In this document: piece by piece, positions 1 to 6,119 of the stretch
How the letters are laid out: each line of letters begins with the position of its first letter
Numbering within the stretch: position 1 is the first letter of the stretch
DNA from: JANNOG01 sp050329415
Lineage (GTDB): Bacteria; Actinomycetota; Actinomycetes; Actinomycetales; JBBAYJ01
Length of the DNA stretch: 12,047 nucleotides
Assembly: GCA_050329415.1 (NCBI GenBank)
Contig: JBHJOS010000108.1
Coordinates: 1 to 12,047 of the forward strand
Direction of reading: 5' to 3'
Made by a program: the position numbers and the translations under genes
The notes under the pieces: generated by a model
What the model was told of the DNA's origin: nothing
Database searches by the model: none
Seen by the model: only the letters and a program-made list of their open reading frames with translations

Positions 1-2066
1 AACGCCGCCGTCGCCTGGTCGACGACCTCGGCGAGACCCGCCAGCAGCGCCCGGTCCAGCGGCTCCGTCACCGCGTCCGGGCCGGCGCCGTCGACCGGCA
101 CCGGGAAACCGAGCACGAGTTTGCTCACGTTGAGGACCTTGATGGCCAGGCGCCGGCCGACCTTCATCTGCCCCGGGTCGAAGGCGGTGTCCGTGCCGGC
201 CCGCCCGGACGCCGCCCAGTACCGCACCGCGTCCGAGCCGTGCTCCTCCAGCAGGCCCATCGGCGTCACGACATTGCCCTTGGACTTCGACATCTTCTTG
301 CGGTCCGGGTCGAGGATCCACCCGGACAGCGCCGCGTGCCGCCACGGCAGCGAGCCGTGCTCGGCGTCGGAGCGGACCACCGTCGCGAACAGCCAGGTCC
401 GGATGATGTCGTGGCCCTGCGGGCGCAGGTCGAACGGGAACACCCGGGCGAACAGGTCGGGGTCCCGCTCCCACCGGCCGGCGATCTGCGGGGTGAGCGA
501 CGACGTCGCCCAGGTGTCCATGACGTCGGGGTCCGCCACGAACCCGCCGGGCTTGCCACGCTGGTCCTCGGTGAACCCGGGTGGGGCGTCGCTCGACGGG
601 TCGACCGGCAGCGTCGCCTCGTCCGCCACCAGAGGATGGTCGTAGTCGGGTTCGAGGTCCTGCGACAGCCGGTACCAGACCGGGAACGGCACCCCGAAGA
701 ACCGCTGCCGGGAGACCAGCCAGTCGCCGTTGAGGCCGCCGACCCAGTTCTCGTACCGGTGCCTCATGTAGTCCGGGTGCCACCGCAGCTCCCGGCCCCG
801 GTCGAGCAGTCGCTCGCGAAGCTCGGCGTCGCGGCCGCCGTTGCGGACGTACCACTGCCGCGACGTGACGATCTCGAGCGGGCGCTCACCCCGCTCGTAG
901 AACTTCACCGGATGGGTGATCGGCCTGGGGTCGGCGAGCAGCTCGCCGGACTCCCGCAGGGCGCCGACCACGGCCTCGCGGGCGGCGTGCGCCGTCTTCC
1001 CGGCCACCAGCCCGTACGCCTCGCGGGCGGCGGGGGAGTCCAGCCACTCCGGCACCTCGGCGAGGAACCGACCGTCCCGGCCGATGAGTGCACGGGTCGG
1101 CAGGTTCAGCTCGCGCCACCACGTGACGTCGGTGAGGTCGCCGAAGGTGCAGATCATGGCGATGCCGGAGCCCTTGTCCGGCTCAGCCAGCCGGTGCGCG
1201 ACCACGGGGACCTCGACACCGAAGACCGGCGTCCGCACCGTCGAGCTGAAGAGCCCCCGGTACCGGTCGTCGTCCGGGTGTGCGACCAGCGCCACGCACG
1301 AGGGGATGAGCTCTGGGCGCGTCGTCTCGATGACCACCGGCTCGCCCCCGTCGGGGCGCGGGAACCCGATCCGGTGGTACGCACCCGGCCGCTCCCGGTC
1401 CTCCAGCTCGGCCTGGGCGACGGCGGTGCGGAAGGTGATGTCCCACAGCGTCGGCGCCTCGGCGGCGTAGGCGTCGTCGCGGGCCAGCGCTCGTAGGAAC
1501 GCCCGCTGCGAGGTCGCCCGGGAGTGCGCGTTGATCGTCTCGTACTGGTACGCCCAGTCGACACTGAGGCCGAGTCGCCGGAACAGCGCCTCGAAGACCT
1601 TCTCGTCCTCCCGGGTCAGGCGCTCGCACAGCTCGACGAAGTTCCGTCGCGAGACGTGGACGAAGTCGCGGTCGTGCTTGGGTGGTTCGGCCGGCGGCTC
1701 GAACGACTCGTCATACGGCAGGGACGGGTCGCAGCGCACCCCGAAGTGGTTCTGCACCCGCCGTTCGGTCGGCAGGCCGTTGTCGTCCCACCCCATGGGA
1801 TAGAAGACCGCGCGCCCGCGCATCCGCTGGTAGCGCGCGAGCAGGTCGGTGTGGGTGTAACTGAACACGTGACCCACGTGCAGGGACCCCGACACCGTCG
1901 GGGGCGGGGTGTCGATGGCGTACACCCGGTCCCGGGTGGCCGTCCGGTCGAACGCGTACGTGCCCTGCTCCTGCCATACCGCGTCCCAGCGAGCCTCGAG
2001 GCCGTCGACGGTCGGCTTGTCGGGGACACGCGCGGGCAGGGTCGGCTGGTCGGGCACGGCGGCCAT
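1..2066 (-). CDS. valS: Valine--tRNA ligase (ValRS), 3'-truncated by window edge
   Basis: Class I aminoacyl-tRNA synthetase that charges tRNA-Val in the cytoplasm. About 688 residues are visible; the C-terminal anticodon-binding region and stop lie before base 1. Seen: the HIGH-type motif HVGH at residues 63-66 in the context PPPTVSGSLHVGH, and KMSKS at about 591-595 (RKKMSKSKGN), with the CP1 editing insert between. The text after HIGH reads MGWDDNGLPTERRVQ, the form I associate with archaeal and Rickettsia ValRS, rather than the GTDHAGIATQ form of standard bacterial ValRS. The ATG at 2066 is the only reasonable start: no start codon occurs upstream in frame and only a GTG three codons downstream. 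No Shine-Dalgarno is visible, and the ATG sits in the loop of an 18-bp hairpin. The lipocalin gene lies 55 bp upstream on the same strand. The identity is certain; whether this is the only ValRS of the organism cannot be seen. Confidence 0.96.
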   Translation of the reverse strand, partial: MAAVPDQPTLPARVPDKPTVDGLEARWDAVWQEQGTYAFDRTATRDRVYAIDTPPPTVSGSLHVGHVFSYTHTDLLARYQRMRGRAVFYPMGWDDNGLPTERRVQNHFGVRCDPSLPYDESFEPPAEPPKHDRDFVHVSRRNFVELCERLTREDEKVFEALFRRLGLSVDWAYQYETINAHSRATSQRAFLRALARDDAYAAEAPTLWDITFRTAVAQAELEDRERPGAYHRIGFPRPDGGEPVVIETTRPELIPSCVALVAHPDDDRYRGLFSSTVRTPVFGVEVPVVAHRLAEPDKGSGIAMICTFGDLTDVTWWRELNLPTRALIGRDGRFLAEVPEWLDSPAAREAYGLVAGKTAHAAREAVVGALRESGELLADPRPITHPVKFYERGERPLEIVTSRQWYVRNGGRDAELRERLLDRGRELRWHPDYMRHRYENWVGGLNGDWLVSRQRFFGVPFPVWYRLSQDLEPDYDHPLVADEATLPVDPSSDAPPGFTEDQRGKPGGFVADPDVMDTWATSSLTPQIAGRWERDPDLFARVFPFDLRPQGHDIIRTWLFATVVRSDAEHGSLPWRHAALSGWILDPDRKKMSKSKGNVVTPMGLLEEHGSDAVRYWAASGRAGTDTAFDPGQMKVGRRLAIKVLNVSKLVLGFPVPVDGAGPDAVTEPLDRALLAGLAEVVDQATAA

Positions 2067-2087
2067 TGTGCCGTGCCCGACCAGCCG
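2043..2087 (-). repeat. 18-bp perfect inverted repeat enclosing the valS start codon
   Basis: Arms 2043-2060 and 2070-2087 are perfect reverse complements (CGGCTGGTCGGGCACGGC and its complement). The 9-nt loop on the valS strand reads ACAATGGCC, so the valS ATG is in the loop and codons 3 to 8 lie in the 3' arm. It begins 34 bp after the lipocalin stop and has no U-tract. It could be a terminator for the lipocalin gene, a translational control hairpin for valS, or both. Confidence 0.85.
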
Positions 2088-2121
2088 CGAGGGGCGGTCC
2101 CGGCGACCGCCGCCGCCCGCG

Positions 2122-2739
2122 TCAGACGTGGCAGAGCGGCCGGTTCTCCTCGAAGCCGCCGGTGGTGGCGGTGATCTCGAAGTCGCACGGGTCGTAGCCG
2201 TTGCGCAGGAGGACCCGCAGCACCCGGGCGATCTCCCGCGGGGTCAGCTCGGGGTCCCGGGACAGGACGAACCCGCTGGTCCGCTCGCCGTTGCCGACCA
2301 CCGCCCAGTCGTAGTCGCGCTCGTCGATCCCGATGACCCAGTAGTTGCTCTCGCCGGTGAACACGAACTGCCCGGCGGAGTCGCGCTCGAAGGTGACCTC
2401 CAGCTGGGCGTTGCTGTCCGGGCCGACGACCTGGGCCCGGCCCTCGATCGGAACCGGGAACCCGAGCGCGGTCGTGCACGTGTTGACCACCTGGACGAGC
2501 CCGTCCGGCAGCAGGGTGTAGTCGGCCATGGTGTCGCGGTCGCAGAAGGCGTCGAAGAACTGCGGGATGGCGGCCAGCTGGAGCCAGCGGCCCTGGTAGC
2601 GCTCCAGGTCGAGCTCGGCGATCGGGCGGACGGGCCGGTTCTCGGCGGGCGACCGATCGGCGGCCTGCGCGGCCATCGGGGTACCGAGAGCCAGCAGCGC
2701 GGTGCAAAGGGTGACGGCTGTCAGGCGGGCGAGTCGCAT
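2122..2739 (-). CDS. Exported lipocalin-family protein (Blc-like)
   Basis: A 205-residue protein that probably folds as an eight-stranded lipocalin barrel binding a small hydrophobic ligand outside the membrane. Seen: an N-terminal signal peptide (MRLARL, hydrophobic core TAVTLCTALLALG, AQA cleavage site near residue 26) with no lipobox cysteine before the mature start, so it is predicted secreted rather than lipid-anchored. The lipocalin motif GRW is at 50-52 (LERYQGRWLQLAAIP), and YWVIGIDERDYDWAVVG matches the later conserved strands. Four cysteines (66, 88, 185, 203) in the mature part would allow two disulfides. The ATG at 2739 is chosen over the in-frame start at 2925 because AGGAGG at 2749-2754 sits 8 nt upstream and the signal peptide begins there. 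valS follows after 55 bp. A short inverted repeat (CACCGT/ACGGTG, 2769-2784) lies upstream of the ribosome site. The ligand is unknown. Confidence 0.87.
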   Translation of the reverse strand: MRLARLTAVTLCTALLALGTPMAAQAADRSPAENRPVRPIAELDLERYQGRWLQLAAIPQFFDAFCDRDTMADYTLLPDGLVQVVNTCTTALGFPVPIEGRAQVVGPDSNAQLEVTFERDSAGQFVFTGESNYWVIGIDERDYDWAVVGNGERTSGFVLSRDPELTPREIARVLRVLLRNGYDPCDFEITATTGGFEENRPLCHV

Positions 2740-2845
2740 GGGAGAAACCTCCTGGAGGGCGGGACCGCCACCGTAGGCACGGTGCGCCGATCCGTCGAGG
2801 GCTTCGTCCGCGAGGACGACGGGCCGTTCGTGCTCGTGGGGGCCC

Positions 2846-2858
2846 GGCCCGAAGGGCC
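2846..2858 (-). terminator. Weak candidate hairpin terminator after the AHSA1 gene
   Basis: GGCCC-GAA-GGGCC forms a 5-bp GC stem about 100 bp past the AHSA1 stop. It has no U-tract and only a 3-nt loop. A second small hairpin, GTACT-GCG-AGTAC, lies at 2895-2907. Either could end the ArsR-AHSA1 transcript before the lipocalin gene. The remainder of 2740-2956 shows no gene. Confidence 0.2.
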
Positions 2859-2956
2859 AGGATCGGGGCCTCACGCCTCCCCTGCACGTGCCAAGTACTG
2901 CGAGTACGACGATTCCGTGTGCCATGTCGGGGGGGACGGGGCGAGCGGTGGGTGAC

Positions 2957-3451
2957 TCAGGCCGCGACGAGGGCTGCGAGCAGCTCGTCCAGGCGTTCGT
3001 AGGTCTCGCGCATGCCGGGCTCCATCCCGGAGTTCACGTGCCCGTCGCGGTTGGCGATCGACGAGTGGGTGACCAGGCCGTGGACCATCGTGCCGCCGTC
3101 GACCTCGACGAGGTCCATCGCCTCGACCGACTCGGCGTCGGGGAATCCCTCGAAGACGGAGGTCTGGACGACCCGCCGGGGCGGGTCGACCTCGCGGAAC
3201 TCGCCGTGGAAGGCGAACTCCTGGCCGTCGGGGGTGCGGCTGACATATCGGTAGGTGCCGCCCACCCGCAGGTCCGCCTCGGCCACGACGAGATCCAGGG
3301 ACCGGGGCCCCCACCAGTGCCTGCGGTGCTCCGGCTCGGACATGACCCGGAAGACCAGATCACGGGGGGCTCGCAGGAAGCGGCGGAAGCGGATGACGGG
3401 CTCGTCGGCCGGGATGTCGAGCTCGAGGTCGCCAGGGGTGACAGCGGTCAT
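2957..3451 (-). CDS. SRPBCC / AHSA1-domain protein
   Basis: A 164-residue cytoplasmic protein of the START/SRPBCC superfamily, AHSA1 (activator of Hsp90 ATPase homologue 1-like) group. These have a helix-grip cavity for hydrophobic ligands; no reaction can be assigned. Seen: the family opening IRFRRFLRAPRDLVFRVMSEPEHRRHWWGP at about 20-49 (here over two phrases, IRFRRFLRAPRDLVF and EPEHRRHWWGP), then GGTYRYVSRTPDGQEFAFHGEFREVDPPRRVVQ-type strands, and a C-terminal helix with GMRETYERLDELLA. The ATG at 3451 overlaps the upstream ArsR stop in an ATGA junction and is preceded by AAGGAG at a suitable distance; an alternative upstream in-frame start would run inside arsR. The ArsR-AHSA1 pair is a recurrent actinobacterial arrangement in which the regulator controls its neighbour. 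Length is typical of the family. Confidence 0.9.
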   Translation of the reverse strand: MTAVTPGDLELDIPADEPVIRFRRFLRAPRDLVFRVMSEPEHRRHWWGPRSLDLVVAEADLRVGGTYRYVSRTPDGQEFAFHGEFREVDPPRRVVQTSVFEGFPDAESVEAMDLVEVDGGTMVHGLVTHSSIANRDGHVNSGMEPGMRETYERLDELLAALVAA

Positions 3452-3795
3452 GGGGTCTCTCCTTCGGTCTGCAGGTTGTCGAGGTACTCGTCGAGGCGCT
3501 CGAAGCTCTCTTCCCAGAACCGGCCGTAGTCGCCGACCCACTCGGACAGCTGCCGCAGGCGCTGTGGCTCCAGACGGCACGGCCGCCGCCGGCCGTCCCG
3601 GCGCCGCGAGACCAAGCCCGCCCGCTCCAGCACCTGCAGGTGCTTGGTCACGGCCGGCTGGCTCATGGCGAACGGGGCGGCGAGCTCGAGCACCCCGGCC
3701 TCGCCCTGGGTGAGACGGGCGACGATCGCCCGCCGGGTGGGGTCGGCAAGGGCCGCGAAGATCGAGTCGAGCTCGTCGTCGGCCAGGACTGGCAT
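3448..3795 (-). CDS. ArsR-family winged-helix transcriptional regulator
   Basis: A 115-residue dimeric DNA-binding repressor. Seen: the family opening DSIFAALADPTRRAIVARL at 10-28, and the helix-turn-helix with recognition helix SQPAVTKHLQVLERAGLV at about 45-62, followed by a wing rich in arginine (SRRRDGRRR). The metal-binding CxC motif of SmtB/ArsR sensors is absent (the only cysteine is C73), so it is probably not a classical metal sensor. The tail (WVGDYGRFWEESFERLDEYLDNLQ) is the form seen in regulators paired with AHSA1 proteins. Its stop overlaps the AHSA1 start by ATGA, so the two are translationally coupled. No Shine-Dalgarno precedes the ATG, and the promoter lies so close that the mRNA would be leaderless or nearly so. 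It probably represses its own operon through the palindrome over its -10. Confidence 0.92.
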   Translation of the reverse strand: MPVLADDELDSIFAALADPTRRAIVARLTQGEAGVLELAAPFAMSQPAVTKHLQVLERAGLVSRRRDGRRRPCRLEPQRLRQLSEWVGDYGRFWEESFERLDEYLDNLQTEGETP

Positions 3796-3804
3796 AGCCG
3801 AGAC

Positions 3805-3832
3805 GTTATATAACCTTCTGACTATCTGTCAA
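3805..3832 (-). promoter_or_regulatory. Promoter and palindromic operator of the ArsR-AHSA1 operon
   Basis: On the minus strand, a consensus -35 TTGACA (3827-3832) is separated by 16 bp from -10 TATAAC (3805-3810). The -10 ends 9 nt before the ATG, so the start of transcription should fall within a few bases of the start codon. The -10 is part of the perfect 10-bp palindrome GTTATATAAC (3805-3814), a natural place for ArsR autorepression. Confidence 0.7.
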
Positions 3833-3889
3833 CCGTGACACTTATGCCTTGCAGATAACAAAGTCCTTCTCTTCTCGACGGAAGTGCCC

Positions 3890-3922
3890 TACGCTCGACG
3901 GAGTCGGCGACGAGGCCGGAGG
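3890..3922 (+). promoter_or_regulatory. Candidate -10 and ribosome binding site of the ROK gene
   Basis: TACGCT at 3890-3895 fits the TANNNT pattern of actinobacterial -10 elements, with no convincing -35. GGAGG at 3918-3922 stands 5 nt before the ATG at 3928 and decides that start over the GTG at 3922 and the ATG at 3943. The ribosome site is firm, the promoter weak. Confidence 0.35.
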
Positions 3923-3927
3923 TGGTG

Positions 3928-5157
3928 ATGCGACGCGTGGCGATGCGACCGGAGAACCGGCATCAGGCGCGCCTGCTCCGGCTCCTGCGCGACCGGGGGG
4001 CCACGTCGCGCGCCGAGCTCGGCGAGGCGGTCGGGCTGTCGCGCTCCAAGGTCGCCGTCGAGCTCGACCGCCTCGCCGACCTGGGCCTGGTCGAGGGTGC
4101 CGGGCTCGCGGACTCCCGAGGCGGGCGCCGCTCCCATCTCGTGGTCCTGTCCCGGGACCTTCGCTTCGTCGGCGTCGACATCGGCGCCACATCGGTCGAC
4201 GTCGCCGTCACCGACGGCGAGCTGCGGCTGCTGTCCCGGGTGTCGGCGCCCTCGGATGTGCGCCGTGGGCCCCGCCCCGTCCTCGACCTCGTCGTCGAGC
4301 TGCTCGGCAAGCTGCGCGCCGAGGGGGCCTTCGCCGAGCTGCACGGCGCTGGGGTGGGCGTACCCGGCCCAGTCAGCCAGCGAGACGGAGCTGCCGTGGT
4401 GCCGCCGATCATGCCCGGCTGGGACCGGTTCCCGATCCGGGACGTCCTGGTCGGCGAGCTCGGAGCACCCGTCATGGTCGACAACGACGTCAACATCATG
4501 GCCCTGGGAGAACTGCACGCCGGCACCGCGCGCAGCGTCGGCGACCTGCTGTTCGTCAAGGTCGGCACCGGGATCGGCTGCGGGATCGTCGTCGGCGGGC
4601 AGGTCTACCGGGGGGTGACCGGGTCGGCCGGCGACATCGGGCACATCCGGGTCGACATCCGCGGCGACGGCGACGGGCCGGTGTGCGCGTGCGGCAACAC
4701 CGGCTGCCTCGAGGCCTGGTTCGGTGGGGCGGCGCTGGCCCGCGACGCCGAGGCGCTCGCCCGCTCGGACCGTTCCCCATGGCTGGCCGAGCGGCTGGCC
4801 GCAGCCGGGCGGCTCACGGCCGAGGACGTCGGCGACGCCGCGGCGGCCGGGGATCCGGCCGCGAGCCGGCTGGTCCGGGACGGTGGGCGGCGCCTCGGGC
4901 ACGTCCTGGCTTCGCTGGTGAGCTTCGCGAACCCCGGGCTCGTCGTCGTCGGCGGCGGGGTCGCTGGGCTCGGCCACCCCCTGCTCGCCGAGATCCGCAG
5001 CGTCGTCTACCGCCGGTCCGCGCCGCTGGCCACGGGGAACCTGCCCATCGTGCTGTCTGAGCTGGGCGACACGGCCGGGGTCGTCGGCGCGGCCCGGCTG
5101 GTGTCGGACTCCCTGCTGGGTGCGCAGGGGGCGGGCGGCGAGGAGGAGCCGCCATGA
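3928..5157 (+). CDS. ROK-family transcriptional regulator
   Basis: A 409-residue sugar-responsive repressor with an N-terminal winged helix-turn-helix (about 10-58; ATSRAELGEAVGLSRSKVA is the reading head) fused to a sugar-kinase-like ROK domain. Seen in the ROK domain: the phosphate-type motif DIGATS (84-89), the DND motif (185-187) holding the usual catalytic aspartate, glycine-rich VGTGIGCGIV (about 212-221), GDIGH at 235-239, and the zinc cluster CACGNTGC (253-260) that is a hallmark of the family. The GDIGH segment has aspartate where most family members have glutamate (GEIGH), which may alter sugar recognition. It ends in an ATGA overlap with the Gfo/Idh-like gene, so the two are coupled. 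The start is set by GGAGG 5 nt upstream. The inducer cannot be named; kinase activity is unlikely but not excluded. Confidence 0.93.
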   Translation: MRRVAMRPENRHQARLLRLLRDRGATSRAELGEAVGLSRSKVAVELDRLADLGLVEGAGLADSRGGRRSHLVVLSRDLRFVGVDIGATSVDVAVTDGELRLLSRVSAPSDVRRGPRPVLDLVVELLGKLRAEGAFAELHGAGVGVPGPVSQRDGAAVVPPIMPGWDRFPIRDVLVGELGAPVMVDNDVNIMALGELHAGTARSVGDLLFVKVGTGIGCGIVVGGQVYRGVTGSAGDIGHIRVDIRGDGDGPVCACGNTGCLEAWFGGAALARDAEALARSDRSPWLAERLAAAGRLTAEDVGDAAAAGDPAASRLVRDGGRRLGHVLASLVSFANPGLVVVGGGVAGLGHPLLAEIRSVVYRRSAPLATGNLPIVLSELGDTAGVVGAARLVSDSLLGAQGAGGEEEPP

Positions 5158-6119
5158 TCGCGGCCCTCGGCGTGGCCGTCGTTGCGACCCGGCCCCGGGC
5201 TGCTGCCCGTCGCGTCGCTTGGGCGGCGGCGGCGCTGGCGACCGGGGTGCAGGTGCGGGTCGTCCTCGTCACGCCGTGCTGGCGGGAGGCGGTGGCGCAC
5301 CCGGGGGTGGACGTCCTCGACCTCCGCACCGGGGACGACGCCGGAACGGTGGTGACGGCGGCCGCCGCGGCGGGCCGCTACGTGGTCGTCGCGGACCCGG
5401 GGTTGCTCTGGGACGCCGGCGATCGCCCCCCGGCGTGGGCCGCGGGGCCCGGCGGCTGGACGGTGGCCGACCTCCCGCTGCGCTGCGTCCCCGCGGTGCG
5501 GCTCGCCGCAACGATGGTGGCCGAGGGAGTCGTCGGCGAGCTGTGCCAGGTCCGGGTGCGCGGGCCGATCGGCGTCGGCGTCGTCGACCTTGTCCACGTC
5601 GTCGCCGGGGAGAGGGTTCACCCGCCGCCGAACTCCACCGAACCCGGTGTCCGCACGGTCGATCACCCGGGTTCGGTGGAGTTCGGCGGGAGATGCGCCC
5701 GGGTGTCCGGGGTGCGCGGCGGGCGGCGGCTGGAGGGGCTGCTCGCGGGCGGGGCCGCCGTCACGGTCGAGGAGCCGGCCGCCGGCGACCGGGCCGGGCT
5801 GCGGCTGGAGGTCGCGGGCGACGCCGGCCGGCTGGTGGTGGACCTGCGGCGGCCGCTGGCGGTAAGGCTGACGTCGGGGATCGTCTCCGGCGTGGTGCCG
5901 GCCGCCGGGCCGGGCCACGCGCGGTCGCGGCGGCCCGGGTCGCACCTGGCCGTGGACGCACTCGAGGCGATCGTCCTCGGCCGGGATGGGGTCGGGACCT
6001 ACGACGACGCGGTCGTCGCCGCCCGAGTGCTACGCGACGGGCTCGAAGCGGGCGGTGAAGTGCCGCAGCGCGAGCGCCTCGTCGACGATCCGGTACCCGC
6101 GGAGCTCGCCGGCGCGTGA
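5154..6119 (+). CDS. Degenerate Gfo/Idh/MocA-like protein
   Basis: A 321-residue protein with the outline of an NAD(P)-dependent sugar dehydrogenase but lacking its key motifs. Seen: the segment GVDVLDLRTGDDAGTVVTA...AGRYVVVADP (51-82) aligns by eye with the family's 'DaV.i.tp...H...a..Al.aGkhVl.EKP', but ADP replaces the EKP lysine. No GxGxxG nucleotide loop occurs at the N-terminus. VAEGVVGELCQVRVRG (122-137) and the ending AVDALEAIVLGRDG...YDDAVVAARVLRDG match the usual C-terminal domain. Residues 158-179 are encoded by an inverted repeat that looks inserted. The ATG at 5154 overlaps the ROK stop (ATGA) and has AGGAGG 7 nt upstream. The last 90 bp lie antisense over the end of the tryptophanase gene. 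Probably a non-catalytic relative; the fold assignment is moderately sure, the function unknown. Confidence 0.6.
   Translation: MIAALGVAVVATRPRAAARRVAWAAAALATGVQVRVVLVTPCWREAVAHPGVDVLDLRTGDDAGTVVTAAAAAGRYVVVADPGLLWDAGDRPPAWAAGPGGWTVADLPLRCVPAVRLAATMVAEGVVGELCQVRVRGPIGVGVVDLVHVVAGERVHPPPNSTEPGVRTVDHPGSVEFGGRCARVSGVRGGRRLEGLLAGGAAVTVEEPAAGDRAGLRLEVAGDAGRLVVDLRRPLAVRLTSGIVSGVVPAAGPGHARSRRPGSHLAVDALEAIVLGRDGVGTYDDAVVAARVLRDGLEAGGEVPQRERLVDDPVPAELAGA
5625..5689. repeat. 23-bp perfect inverted repeat inside the Gfo/Idh-like gene
   Basis: Arms 5625-5647 and 5667-5689 are perfect reverse complements around a 19-nt centre. The left arm runs CCGCCGAACTCCACC then GAACCCGG. It is read in frame as residues 158-179, a stretch (PPNSTEPG...GSVEFGG) that fits no part of the Gfo/Idh fold. 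It resembles a small palindromic element inserted into a coding gene. No second copy occurs in this window. Confidence 0.85.

Noticed and set aside
240..1496. Long plus-strand open frame of 418 codons
   Set aside because: Antisense to valS; its low-complexity R/P/G/V-rich product is a GC-rich shadow, while the minus strand has full ValRS motifs.
2895..2907. GTACT-GCG-AGTAC small palindrome as an operator
   Set aside because: A 5-bp stem is expected by chance, and no promoter elements stand at a fitting distance.
2740..2925. N-terminal extension of the lipocalin to 2925
   Set aside because: The strong AGGAGG and the signal peptide both point to the ATG at 2739; the extension is low-complexity and would bury the signal peptide.
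3922..3927. GTG at 3922 as the ROK start
   Set aside because: It overlaps the GGAGG ribosome site (3918-3922), leaving no spacing; the ATG at 3928 has a workable 5-nt spacing.
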